64,000 nt of DNA from Pedobacter psychrodurus (GTDB lineage: Bacteria > Bacteroidota > Bacteroidia > Sphingobacteriales > Sphingobacteriaceae): NCBI RefSeq assembly GCF_004331735.1, contig NZ_SJSO01000017.1, forward strand, positions 1 through 64,000, read 5' to 3'. Positions 17,899 to 27,165 of the stretch are shown piece by piece; the stretch's first letter is position 1; each line of letters opens with the position of its first letter. The notes beneath the pieces are model-generated. The model ran no database searches. It was given only the letters and a program-made list of their open reading frames with translations, and was not told where the DNA came from. A program made the translations under genes and the position numbers.

Positions 17899-20800
17899 AT
17901 GAGAGGAAGATTTACATTCGTATTCTTCATTTACTGTATCATGGCATTTCCGCTGGCCTTATTGGCACAAGACATTCCGGTTACAGGAAAAGTAACAGAA
18001 CAAAATGGTAGCCCTTTACCTGGGGTAACAGTTAAGCTTGATGGAACTACCAGAGCCGCATCTACTGATGCCAATGGTGTTTTTAGCATTCAGGCACCCG
18101 TTGGAGGCAAATTAACCATCAGTTTAATTGGTATGGCAGCACAAACCGTAACTGTTCCGGCAGACGGCCGTATTAATGTATCGCTTACTGCCGATTCGAA
18201 AGATTTAACAGAAGTTGTGGTTGTGGGTTACGGTACACAGAAAAAAGCGCTTGTAACGGGATCAATCTCCAGCGTAAAGGCAAAAGACCTGGAATCGATG
18301 CCTATTAACAGAGTAGAGCAGGCCTTACAGGGAAGAACATCTGGTTTAACTATTGCCAGTGGTAATGGTCAGCCAGGATCTGCATCAACAGTGAGAGTAA
18401 GGGGCTTTACCTCTTTTGCATCTTCAGGGAATAATGATCCGCTTTGGGTTGTTGATGGTGTAATTGTAGATAATGGTGGTATTGGTTATTTAAATCAATC
18501 AGACATCGAATCTATTGAGGTTTTAAAAGATGCAGCTTCGCAAGCAATTTATGGTGCCAGAGCTGCAAATGGAGTAATTATTATCTCAACTAAGAAGGGT
18601 AAAGAGGGAAGGTTATCTATAAATTACAATGGATTTTACGGTACGCAAGCACCGGCTAAAAAGCTAAAACTGTTAAACGCAAGTGAATATGCGATGATTA
18701 GGAATGAAGCATATTCAAATAGCTTTAATGCAGCAACCGATGGAACTTTTACACTTCCGTATTCAAATCCGTCATCTTATGGAGAAGGTACTGATTGGCA
18801 ATCGGTTGTTTTTAATGACGATGCCCGCAGACAGACCCATGAGTTTAGTGTTTCAGGCGGAACTAATAAATCTACCTTTTATACTTCTTTTGGTTATCTA
18901 GATCAAGAAGGGATTGTAGCCACACCAATTTCTAATTTTAATCGCGCTAACATTCGTATCAATTCTACCTTTAAACCTGCCAAGTGGATAAGCTTTGGTG
19001 AGAATTTAGGCTATAGCCATTCGGTTAACAGTTCTTTAGGTAATACAAATAGCGAGTTCGGTGGCCCTTTAAGTTCAGCAATCCATTTAGATCCAATAAC
19101 CCCAGTTATTCAGACCGACCCAACGGCTATAGGCAAATCTCCTTATACCATTGCAAATATTATAAAAGATCCTGCAACAGGATTTCCTTATGGTATTTCA
19201 GGCCCTGTTGGTCAGGAAATGAGTAACCCGCTGGCTTATATTCAAACCAGATTGGGTAACTATGGTTGGGATCACAATATTGTTGGTAATGCTTTCTTAG
19301 AAATTGAGCCAATTGAAAATTTAAAATTCAGATCATCACTAGGAACAAAACTTGCTTTTTATGGTTCGGAGTCTTATACCCCGTTATTCTGGTTAAGTCC
19401 TTCAAACACAAATACTAAGGCGAATTTCTATCGCGAGATGAATATGACAATTAATTATAATTGGGAAAACACCATTAGCTATTCAAAAAGTTATGGTAAA
19501 CATCATGCATACGCTATTCTTGGTCAAGGTTATTATATGGACAACAATAACCGAGGCTTAAACGTAAGGTTTAACAATATAATTGCACAGGACTTTTATC
19601 AGAGTAATTTAAATTATAAACCGGCCACTGCCGATATTCAGGGTGATGGTAGTGATGCTACGTTGCATGTTGTTAACTCTTTATTTACCCGCGTAACTTA
19701 TGATTATGATGAAAAATATCTATTTACGGGGATTATTCGTCGTGATGGTTCTTCACGCTTTGGTACCAACAACCGATTTGGTTACTTCCCATCAGCCTCA
19801 ATAGGCTGGGTGCCCACAAAAGAAGGTTTCTGGAAAGAAAACAACATCGTTAATTTCTTAAAATTACGCGGTAGCTACGGAATTACAGGAAACGATGCAA
19901 TTGGCGATTTCAGTTACGTGTCATTGGTGAATAGCGGACGTAATTATACTTTTGGTACTACAGATGCAAGTATTATTGGATGGAGTCCGGCTGCCTTATC
20001 AAATCCTGATTTGAAATGGGAAGAAACCCGACAAACAGATATTGGTTTAGATGCTACGCTGTTTAATGATTTTACACTTAGTGCTTCTTACTTTAAAAAG
20101 AAAACTATTGGCGTATTGCAAACACCCTCTATTCCACTTTATTTAGGTGCAGCTGGTGGTGCCGCAGAAAATGTTGGGGATATGCAGAACACCGGTATCG
20201 AATTCGAAATAGGCTACAGAAAAAAAATCGGAGAACTTAATTTAGGTATTAACGCTAATCTTTCTACCTTAAAAAATAAGGTAACCAAGCTATTGCCAGG
20301 AAGAGAGTTTATTGAAGATAACGCACAGAGTTTTCAAGGCATGGGTAACTTTACCCGTACCGGAATTGGACGTTCTTTCAACGAGTTTTATGGCTACGAA
20401 GTGGCTGGTATTTTCCAAACACAAGCAGAAGTTAATGCTTACAGAGGGCCGGGTGGTACAGTGCTGCAACCTACTGCAAAACCAGGAGATATTAAGTTTG
20501 CCAACCTAGATGGAAATGAATCTATTAATGGTAGCGACCGTACTTATTTAGGTAGTCCGCTTCCAAAATATACATACGGTATTACCATTAATCTGGCTTA
20601 TAAAAACTTTGATTTTGTTGCCTTCGGAAACGGTGTAGGCGGAAATATGATCTTCCAGGGATTAAGACGTTTAGATGTAACCTACGGAAACTGGCAAAAT
20701 TCAGTTCTTGACAGGTGGACACCTACAAACCCATCCACTACTGTTCCCCGTGTTGCCGATAAGGATCTTAACGGAAACTATACCAAGTTCTCTAAAAATT

Positions 20801-21042
20801 ATCTAGAAAAAGGAGATTACTTCCGTTTAAAAACCCTTCAGGTAGGTTATAATTTTCCAGCTAATGTTACTAAAAAAATTGGAGCACAAAAAGTCCGGGT
20901 ATATCTTATGAGTGAAAACCTTTGGACCATTACAAAATATACAGGTTACGATCCTGAAATCGGAGGAACTGTATTGGGTGTAGATCGGGGGATTTATCCG
21001 CAAGCCCGTTCGTTTATGGTAGGTTTAAATGTTGGATTCTAA
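17899..21042 (+). CDS. susC-like: SusC/RagA-type TonB-dependent outer-membrane transporter
   Basis: A 1047-residue outer-membrane protein: signal peptide about 1-24, CarboxypepD_reg domain about 27-110 (VTGKVTEQNGSPLPGVTV), the SusC signature near 105-118 (LTEVVVVGYGTQKK), a plug domain about 120-235 (IESIEVLKDAASQAIYG, ANGVIIISTKKG), and a long C-terminal beta-barrel ending in Phe (MVGLNVGF). It imports oligosaccharides with energy from TonB, working with the SusD lipoprotein encoded 12 nt downstream. Length is normal for the family. It heads the operon SusC-SusD-GH30-GH5. Enzymes in the operon suggest a beta-glucan ligand. Confidence 0.95.
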   Translation: MRGRFTFVFFIYCIMAFPLALLAQDIPVTGKVTEQNGSPLPGVTVKLDGTTRAASTDANGVFSIQAPVGGKLTISLIGMAAQTVTVPADGRINVSLTADSKDLTEVVVVGYGTQKKALVTGSISSVKAKDLESMPINRVEQALQGRTSGLTIASGNGQPGSASTVRVRGFTSFASSGNNDPLWVVDGVIVDNGGIGYLNQSDIESIEVLKDAASQAIYGARAANGVIIISTKKGKEGRLSINYNGFYGTQAPAKKLKLLNASEYAMIRNEAYSNSFNAATDGTFTLPYSNPSSYGEGTDWQSVVFNDDARRQTHEFSVSGGTNKSTFYTSFGYLDQEGIVATPISNFNRANIRINSTFKPAKWISFGENLGYSHSVNSSLGNTNSEFGGPLSSAIHLDPITPVIQTDPTAIGKSPYTIANIIKDPATGFPYGISGPVGQEMSNPLAYIQTRLGNYGWDHNIVGNAFLEIEPIENLKFRSSLGTKLAFYGSESYTPLFWLSPSNTNTKANFYREMNMTINYNWENTISYSKSYGKHHAYAILGQGYYMDNNNRGLNVRFNNIIAQDFYQSNLNYKPATADIQGDGSDATLHVVNSLFTRVTYDYDEKYLFTGIIRRDGSSRFGTNNRFGYFPSASIGWVPTKEGFWKENNIVNFLKLRGSYGITGNDAIGDFSYVSLVNSGRNYTFGTTDASIIGWSPAALSNPDLKWEETRQTDIGLDATLFNDFTLSASYFKKKTIGVLQTPSIPLYLGAAGGAAENVGDMQNTGIEFEIGYRKKIGELNLGINANLSTLKNKVTKLLPGREFIEDNAQSFQGMGNFTRTGIGRSFNEFYGYEVAGIFQTQAEVNAYRGPGGTVLQPTAKPGDIKFANLDGNESINGSDRTYLGSPLPKYTYGITINLAYKNFDFVAFGNGVGGNMIFQGLRRLDVTYGNWQNSVLDRWTPTNPSTTVPRVADKDLNGNYTKFSKNYLEKGDYFRLKTLQVGYNFPANVTKKIGAQKVRVYLMSENLWTITKYTGYDPEIGGTVLGVDRGIYPQARSFMVGLNVGF

Positions 21043-21054
21043 AAAAAAATTAAA

Positions 21055-22581
21055 ATGAAAAAGAATATTTTAGCTATTGCAGCCCTTTTAACCGCTTCTC
21101 AACTAATAGTCTCTTGTCAAAAACAGCTAGACGTAAACCCACGTGAACGTATTCTGGAGACAAGTTATTACCAAAACCAGCAGGAGGCTTTTACGGGTTT
21201 GGTAGCTGTTTATGACCAATTGGGTAATCAGTCTAGTGGGTACCTCACAAAACTTAATTTATTTAGCTCAGCATCAGATGATCATTTCGCCGGTGCCGAT
21301 TCTCCATCAGATTTAGGAGATATGCAAGTGATGAATAATTATACGGTAAACTCATTATCAGGTGGCCCAAGTTATTTATGGAGTAAGGGTTTTACAGGCG
21401 TTTACCGTGCAAATATTTTATTGAAAAAAATAGAAGGTATTACAATGGATGCTTCAACCAAGGCAAGATATATTGCCGAAGCTAAAGCATTGCGTGCTAT
21501 ATTTTATTTTGATTTAGTGCGCATCTTTAAAAATATACCATTAATCTTAGCGCCTGTTGAGCCTTCTGGTATGTTCGATGTTACGCAGGTTGCCCCTGCA
21601 GATGTTTATAAACAAATAGAAACAGATTTAACAGAATCGTTATCTGCTCTTCCTGTAACTATTCCTACTGCTGATGCAGGGCGTTTAAGTCAAGGTGCAG
21701 TTCATGCAGTTTTAGGTAAGGTTTACTTGTGGGAAGAAAAATGGGGACCAGCAGCTGCAGCGTTTGCACTGGTTAACGGTACTGCACCAGGCGCGAGTAC
21801 TTATGGGTATAAATTATTACCAAAATTTGCCGATCTGTGGAACTGGAAAAATAAATTCAATTCAGAATCTATTTTAGAACTCAGCTACAATACTACCTCT
21901 AACATGGGCTGGAGTAACGTTGGAAGCCGTGAAGGTAATGTTATGGGCATTTTGGTAGGACCACGTAATTATGTGCCTGTAATTGCTGCACAAGCACCCG
22001 ACTACGTTTCGGGTTGGAGTGTTATGCCAATAACCAAAGAATTATTTGACCTAATTCACTACGACCCGCGTAATAAACCTACGGTTGCCAATTTAGATAG
22101 TTTGGAAAAGGCAGGTATTGTAACCTACAAACATGCCAATGATAATACCGGGTATTTTGTTGAGAAATATGCTGGAAGGGTTTCTACCAAAGCAGCTGTG
22201 GGCCAGTTAGAATTAAACTTTGGTCAGAATATGTACGAAATACGTTTAGCTGATACCTACTTAATGGAAGCCGAAGCATTATTGAAAAGTGGTGCTGCAG
22301 TTGGTTCGGGTACCAGAGCTTATATTTTCTTAAATGCAGTTAGGGCCCGTGTAGGTTTAAATCCTGTTGCAGTAACCATGGATAATATAATGAAAGAAAG
22401 ACGTCTGGAAATGGTAGCTGAAGGACAAAGGTGGTTTGATTTAGTTAGATGGGGACTTGCCCCAACTAAACTGGCTTTTAAAGGATTTCAGGCAAATAAA
22501 AATGAGACCTTGCCGATCCCACAGGCTGAGTTAAATAATACTAAGATTCTTCAAAGCAAAGAATGGGGCGGAACAAAATAA
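21055..22581 (+). CDS. susD-like: SusD/RagB-type glycan-binding lipoprotein
   Basis: A 508-residue lipoprotein: the signal sequence ends at Cys21 (ASQLIVSC). An N-terminal SusD-like-3 region (VNPRERILETSYYQNQQEA) is followed by TPR-like helices (AKALRAIFYFDLVRIFKNIP) and the C-terminal RagB/SusD segment with MKERRLEMVAEGQRWFDLVR and a terminal LPIPQAELNN, both highly typical. It caps the SusC barrel at the cell surface and captures oligosaccharides. Spacing of 12 nt from susC supports one transcript. Confidence 0.95.
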   Translation: MKKNILAIAALLTASQLIVSCQKQLDVNPRERILETSYYQNQQEAFTGLVAVYDQLGNQSSGYLTKLNLFSSASDDHFAGADSPSDLGDMQVMNNYTVNSLSGGPSYLWSKGFTGVYRANILLKKIEGITMDASTKARYIAEAKALRAIFYFDLVRIFKNIPLILAPVEPSGMFDVTQVAPADVYKQIETDLTESLSALPVTIPTADAGRLSQGAVHAVLGKVYLWEEKWGPAAAAFALVNGTAPGASTYGYKLLPKFADLWNWKNKFNSESILELSYNTTSNMGWSNVGSREGNVMGILVGPRNYVPVIAAQAPDYVSGWSVMPITKELFDLIHYDPRNKPTVANLDSLEKAGIVTYKHANDNTGYFVEKYAGRVSTKAAVGQLELNFGQNMYEIRLADTYLMEAEALLKSGAAVGSGTRAYIFLNAVRARVGLNPVAVTMDNIMKERRLEMVAEGQRWFDLVRWGLAPTKLAFKGFQANKNETLPIPQAELNNTKILQSKEWGGTK

Positions 22582-22672
22582 TTGCTCATCTATGCACGCT
22601 TAATGTTTAATTGTTAACAGGGAGAAAGCGAAATCTTTCTTCCTGTTTTTTTAATCTGATCATCATTTATCT

Positions 22673-24079
22673 ATGCTTTCTACCAAAGCCTTTCGCCTTT
22701 TTATTACGGGTGTTTTTACCTTTTCTTCGTTTGCTGTTCTTGCTCAAAACCAGGCAGAAGTTTGGCTTACCAAAGCAGATCGATCTGTTTTATTTGCAAG
22801 GCAGGCAACCAACTTAAGTTTTACGGCTACTAAAAACAATTCGCCAATCATTACCGTAAACGATAAAGAAACTTATCAAAGTATAGATGGTTTTGGTTAT
22901 GCATTAACAGGTGGAAGTGCACAGCATATTATTAAAATGTCGGCACCAGCCAGAGCTGCCTTACTAAAAGAATTATTTGCCACCGATGGAAACAACATAG
23001 GAGTAAGTTACATCAGACTAAGCATCGGTGCTTCTGATTTGAATGAAAAAGTATTTTCCTACAACGATCTTCCCGGAGGCCAAACCGATTTAATGCAGGC
23101 GAAATTTGATCTCGGCCCGGATAAAGTGGATGTGATTCCGGTAATGAAGGAAATCCTTGCAATAAACCCAAAGTTAAAAATTATGGGTTCGCCATGGTCT
23201 CCTCCCTTATGGATGAAAACCACTTACGATGCCCGTGGAGGGATGTTAAAGCCCGAATATTACGATGCTTACACCAAATACTTTGTACGTTATGTACAGG
23301 AAATGCAAAAAGAAGGAATTCCTATCGATGCGATTACCGTTCAAAATGAACCTTTGCACCCAGGCAATAACCCTAGCTTGCTCATGGTAGCACCAGATCA
23401 GGCACTTTTTGTAAAGAAATTTCTCGGTCCTGCTTTTGCTAAAGCCAATATTAAGACCAAAATTATTGTTTACGATCATAATGCCGATCGACCAGACTAC
23501 CCGATTACCATTTTAGATGATCCTGAAGCCAAAAAATATATCGATGGATCTGCCTTTCACCTGTATGGAGGAAATATTGAAGCTTTAAGCGATGTGCACA
23601 ATGCCCATCCTGATAAGAATATTTACTTCTCTGAGCAAATGGTAGTAGAGCAGCCAGATGCTAAGGATATTAAAATTGTTAACCCGGTTAGGCGTCTAAT
23701 CATTGGTGCTACACGTAACTGGAGCAAAAATGTGCTCGAATGGAATCTAGCTGCCGACCCCGAAAATAAACCTTATACCGACAGAGGAGGTTGTTCGATG
23801 TGCCAGGGTGCGGTAACGATTGATAAAGATGCCTACAGCAGAAACCTGGCTTATTATTCCATTGCGCATGCTTCTAAGTTTGTACGGCCAGGTGCTGTTC
23901 GCATTGCGACGAACGATTTAACCGATCTGCCAAATGTTGCCTTTAAAACCCCTGATGGGAAACATGTTTTAATTGTAGCCAATAGCGGGAAGAACGCCAA
24001 TACATTTAACATTGTTTTTAACGGCAAAACACTTGTAGCCACACTCGATAAAGGATCTGTAGCCACATACATCTGGTAA
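22673..24079 (+). CDS. Glycoside hydrolase family 30 (probable beta-1,6-glucanase)
   Basis: A 468-residue secreted enzyme with signal peptide about 1-24. GH30 hallmarks are 'YQSIDGFGYALTGGSA' near residue 68, 'MGSPWSPPLWMKT' near 171, the acid/base Glu226 in ITVQNEP, and the nucleophile Glu321 in YFSEQM. A short beta-sandwich typical of GH30 follows (KFVRPGAVRIAT to the end). GH30 includes glucosylceramidases, endo-beta-1,6-glucanases and xylanases; with SusC/SusD and a GH5 in the same operon, an endo-beta-1,6-glucanase role is the most likely. It lies 91 nt after susD and 25 nt before the GH5 gene. The exact linkage specificity is inferred. Confidence 0.88.
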   Translation: MLSTKAFRLFITGVFTFSSFAVLAQNQAEVWLTKADRSVLFARQATNLSFTATKNNSPIITVNDKETYQSIDGFGYALTGGSAQHIIKMSAPARAALLKELFATDGNNIGVSYIRLSIGASDLNEKVFSYNDLPGGQTDLMQAKFDLGPDKVDVIPVMKEILAINPKLKIMGSPWSPPLWMKTTYDARGGMLKPEYYDAYTKYFVRYVQEMQKEGIPIDAITVQNEPLHPGNNPSLLMVAPDQALFVKKFLGPAFAKANIKTKIIVYDHNADRPDYPITILDDPEAKKYIDGSAFHLYGGNIEALSDVHNAHPDKNIYFSEQMVVEQPDAKDIKIVNPVRRLIIGATRNWSKNVLEWNLAADPENKPYTDRGGCSMCQGAVTIDKDAYSRNLAYYSIAHASKFVRPGAVRIATNDLTDLPNVAFKTPDGKHVLIVANSGKNANTFNIVFNGKTLVATLDKGSVATYIW

Positions 24080-24104
24080 TTATCTCATACCTAATCTTAT
24101 TTTT

Positions 24105-25856
24105 ATGTCTTTTACAAAATCGATATTATATATTTTTCTGCTCAGCACCATTTCGTTTACAGGGTTTAGTCAAGGGTTTTTAAAAGCCGAGGGTAAAAAA
24201 ATAGTAAACCAAAAAGGGGAGAATGTTTTACTCCGTGGTTTTGGCTTAGGAGGCTGGATGTTGCAAGAAGGCTATATGCTCAAAATCAATAAAGAAGCAC
24301 AACAGTATCGCATCCGTGAGCGCATAGAAGAATTGATGGGACCAAAACAAACCCAGGAGTTTTATGATGCCTGGCTGGCTAACCACATGCGTAAAATCGA
24401 CGTGGACTCGATGAAACGCTGGGGCTTCAATTCCATTCGCCTGCCTATGCATTACAACTTGTATGCGTTGCCGGTTGATAAAGAGCCTGTTGTGGGAAAA
24501 AATACCTGGCTGGAAAAGGGTTTTGCCCTAACCGATAGCCTGCTATCGTGGTGTAAGGCCAATAAAATGTACCTTATTTTAGATTTACACGCTGCACCTG
24601 GCGGACAAGGAAACGATTTAAACATTGCCGACCGCGATCCGTCAAAACCGTATTTATGGGATAGTGAGGCCAATCAGGAAAAAACCATAGCGCTTTGGAA
24701 AAAACTGGCCGAGCGCTACAAGGATGAACCTTATATTGGCGCATACGATATTTTGAACGAACCTAACTATGGTTTCACAAACCCTGAAGAAGATAAAAAC
24801 GGAACGAAAGAAAAAGTGAATGCGCCTTTGAGAAAGTTAATGGTCGAGATTACCAAAGCCATCCGCGAAGTTGATCAAAAGCACATCATTATTATCGAAG
24901 GCAATGGCTGGGGCAATAATTACAATGGCATTTTTCCGCTGTGGGATAAAAACATGGTGTTGAGTTATCATAAATACTGGAATTATAACGATCAGGCCTC
25001 AATAGCGCATATTATTAAAGCCAGAAATGAACAGAACGTTCCGGTTTGGCTTGGCGAAACCGGCGAAAATTCCAATGTTTGGTTTACTGATGCCATCCAT
25101 CTTTTAGAGCGGAATAATATCGGTTGGGCTTGGTGGCCTTTAAAAAAGATAGGGGCAAATAATCCGATGGAAATTAAATCGAACCCTAATTATGATGCAC
25201 TGGTAAATTACCTGAATAACGGTGGAAACAAACCTAAAGATAGCAATGTGTACAGCGGTTTAATGGAGCTGGCTATTTATTCGAGATTAGAAAATACCAT
25301 CATTCATAGTGATGTAATCGATGCCATGATCCGTCAGCCCTTTAGTCATGAAACAAAACCGTTTAAGGCCAATTTAATTAAAAATAAAAGTATGGTATAT
25401 GCTGTAGATTACGATTTAGGTAAAAATGGTAAAGCTTATTTCGATACCGATACTGCCGATTACCATACCTCAACAGGAAAACGAAGTGCAGGTAACCGCG
25501 GCCGGATTTACAGAAACGATGGTGTGGATATTGTTAAAGATTCTACACTGTACGAAAAGTATTATGTAAACCATATCGAAAAAGGAGAGTGGTTGCAGTA
25601 CACTATAAATGTTTCGCAAAAGGGAACTTACACTTTAAAAATAAATGCTGCGGCAGATAATGCCAAAGGTAGAATTATGATTTCGATCGATGATAAAGTG
25701 GTAGCAAAGGACATTGCGGTTCCAAATACGGGAGATAACAAGAAGTTTTCAACCTTTGAAGTAAAGAATGTCGTGTTAAAAGCAGGTAAACAAAAAATTA
25801 AGATTTTCACAGCTGTTGGAGGTTATAATTTTGGTTATATTCAATTCGTAAAATAA
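24105..25856 (+). CDS. GH5 endoglucanase with C-terminal CBM6/35-like module
   Basis: A 583-residue secreted protein. After the signal peptide (about 1-22) a GH5 (cellulase clan A) domain covers about 25-370: LRGFGLGGWM, WGFNSIRLPMHYN, LILDLHAAPGGQ, acid/base Glu219 in YDILNEPN, and nucleophile Glu318 in VWLGETGEN. Residues about 420-583 (YAVDYDLGKNGKAYFDTDTA ... IFTAVGGYNFGYIQF) are a jelly-roll carbohydrate-binding module of CBM6/35 type. Fungal exo-beta-1,3-glucanases also have the AAPGGQ motif, so a beta-1,3-glucan target is plausible. With the GH30 upstream this suggests breakdown of mixed beta-1,3/1,6-glucan such as fungal wall glucan. Subfamily not determined. Confidence 0.88.
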   Translation: MSFTKSILYIFLLSTISFTGFSQGFLKAEGKKIVNQKGENVLLRGFGLGGWMLQEGYMLKINKEAQQYRIRERIEELMGPKQTQEFYDAWLANHMRKIDVDSMKRWGFNSIRLPMHYNLYALPVDKEPVVGKNTWLEKGFALTDSLLSWCKANKMYLILDLHAAPGGQGNDLNIADRDPSKPYLWDSEANQEKTIALWKKLAERYKDEPYIGAYDILNEPNYGFTNPEEDKNGTKEKVNAPLRKLMVEITKAIREVDQKHIIIIEGNGWGNNYNGIFPLWDKNMVLSYHKYWNYNDQASIAHIIKARNEQNVPVWLGETGENSNVWFTDAIHLLERNNIGWAWWPLKKIGANNPMEIKSNPNYDALVNYLNNGGNKPKDSNVYSGLMELAIYSRLENTIIHSDVIDAMIRQPFSHETKPFKANLIKNKSMVYAVDYDLGKNGKAYFDTDTADYHTSTGKRSAGNRGRIYRNDGVDIVKDSTLYEKYYVNHIEKGEWLQYTINVSQKGTYTLKINAAADNAKGRIMISIDDKVVAKDIAVPNTGDNKKFSTFEVKNVVLKAGKQKIKIFTAVGGYNFGYIQFVK

Positions 25857-25871
25857 AAACAAAACATCCTC

Positions 25872-27068
25872 TTGAAAGGCGCAAAACGTATCCTGTTTAT
25901 TTTAGGGGCAATGGCCGTTGCAATCATCATTTTGTCGAGATGTATGAATACGGCCGATAAATTACCAACCGATATCAGGGGCGAGGCCTATGCAGGGGCG
26001 GTTACCTGTGTTAAATGCCATAAAGATTTATCACAGTCTTATGCCCATAGTCCTCATGGTTTAACCTCTAAACCTGTGGTAGATGCAGCCTTGTTAAAGG
26101 TGTTTGCGCCCGATTCGAACAGGTTTTTGTTTAATGCGCATCAAAACGTGGTGATCGAAAAAAGGGATAGTGGAATTTTTCAAGTGGCTTATCAAGATGG
26201 CAAAGCAGTTCGTGCCCAAAAATTCGATTTCCAATTTGGTTCGGGTGAAAAGGCTTTTACTTATGCTTATTGGAAGGGAAAGAAACTGTATGAATTGCCT
26301 TTGTCGTATTTTTCCACCATTCAGAATTGGGCCATTAGCCCTGGTTTTCCGAAAGAAAGTTTTTATTATGACCGGGCGATAACCAGTCGCTGCCTGGAGT
26401 GCCATGCCTCTTATGTAGACATTAAACTCACGCAACAATCTACTTTTTCAAAGGATGAAGAAATGGAAAAAGGCTCTGTTATTTATGGGATAGATTGCGA
26501 ACGCTGCCACGGGCCAGGTAAACAACATGTTGTTTTTCATATGGAAAACCCGGAAGAAAAGACTGCGAAATTTATAACACTTTATAAAACACTTACGCGT
26601 AAACAGAAAATGGACGTCTGCGCCGTTTGTCATTCGGGCAATACTTTGGTGGCGCAACGATCGGTATTCGGTTTTCAGCCGGGCGACGATCTGGATGCTT
26701 ATTACTCGCAGGATTTTGTAGGTTTTGGCGGTGGTAACATTGATGTGCATGGTAACCAAAGTGCTATGCTAATGGGCAGCAACTGTTATCGGAAAAGCGA
26801 AACCATGACCTGCCAATCGTGCCACAATACGCACGAAAATATTAAAGGTAACTTAAGTCTTTACTCGCAGCGCTGCATCAATTGCCACAAAAGCACCAAT
26901 CACAGCAAAGCCACATTAGCAAAAGGATCGCTCAGTAGCAATTGTATCGACTGCCATATGCCTAAAGAATCTTCAAAACTGATCACTTTTCAGCAGGCAG
27001 GTAAAGATCATTTAAGCCCTTATATGTTGCGCTCACACCATATTGCCATTTATCCCGTTATTAAGTAA
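25872..27068 (+). CDS. Seven-heme cytochrome c lipoprotein
   Basis: The start is a TTG at 25872; it is preferred over the inner ATG because it completes a lipoprotein signal with basic residues and a lipobox ending at Cys24 (IILSRC). The 398-residue product holds seven CxxCH heme-binding motifs: CVKCH (46-50), CLECH, CERCH, CAVCH, CQSCH, CINCH and CIDCH. Spacing is like that of multiheme cytochromes of the c554/NapC-related group. It should lie outside the inner membrane and carry electrons. It begins 15 nt after the GH5 gene on the same strand, so co-transcription with the glucan operon is likely. That neighbourhood is unexpected; no partner reductase is visible. Confidence 0.85.
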   Translation: MKGAKRILFILGAMAVAIIILSRCMNTADKLPTDIRGEAYAGAVTCVKCHKDLSQSYAHSPHGLTSKPVVDAALLKVFAPDSNRFLFNAHQNVVIEKRDSGIFQVAYQDGKAVRAQKFDFQFGSGEKAFTYAYWKGKKLYELPLSYFSTIQNWAISPGFPKESFYYDRAITSRCLECHASYVDIKLTQQSTFSKDEEMEKGSVIYGIDCERCHGPGKQHVVFHMENPEEKTAKFITLYKTLTRKQKMDVCAVCHSGNTLVAQRSVFGFQPGDDLDAYYSQDFVGFGGGNIDVHGNQSAMLMGSNCYRKSETMTCQSCHNTHENIKGNLSLYSQRCINCHKSTNHSKATLAKGSLSSNCIDCHMPKESSKLITFQQAGKDHLSPYMLRSHHIAIYPVIK

Positions 27069-27125
27069 ATAAACCAGGTTGTAAGAAGAAATTCGCTGTT
27101 GTCCGTTAAAAGGGCTTGGATTTCG

Positions 27126-27133
27126 TACATTTG
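27126..27133 (+). promoter_or_regulatory. -7 box before the TonB receptor gene
   Basis: TACATTTG matches TAnnTTTG and lies 33 nt before the ATG at 27166. A TTG at 27099-27101 could be the -33 element but the spacing is long (24 nt). It suggests the receptor pair has its own promoter apart from the glucan operon. Confidence 0.4.
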
Positions 27134-27165
27134 GTTTCCACCTTAAAAATTAGATAGTAGCCGAT

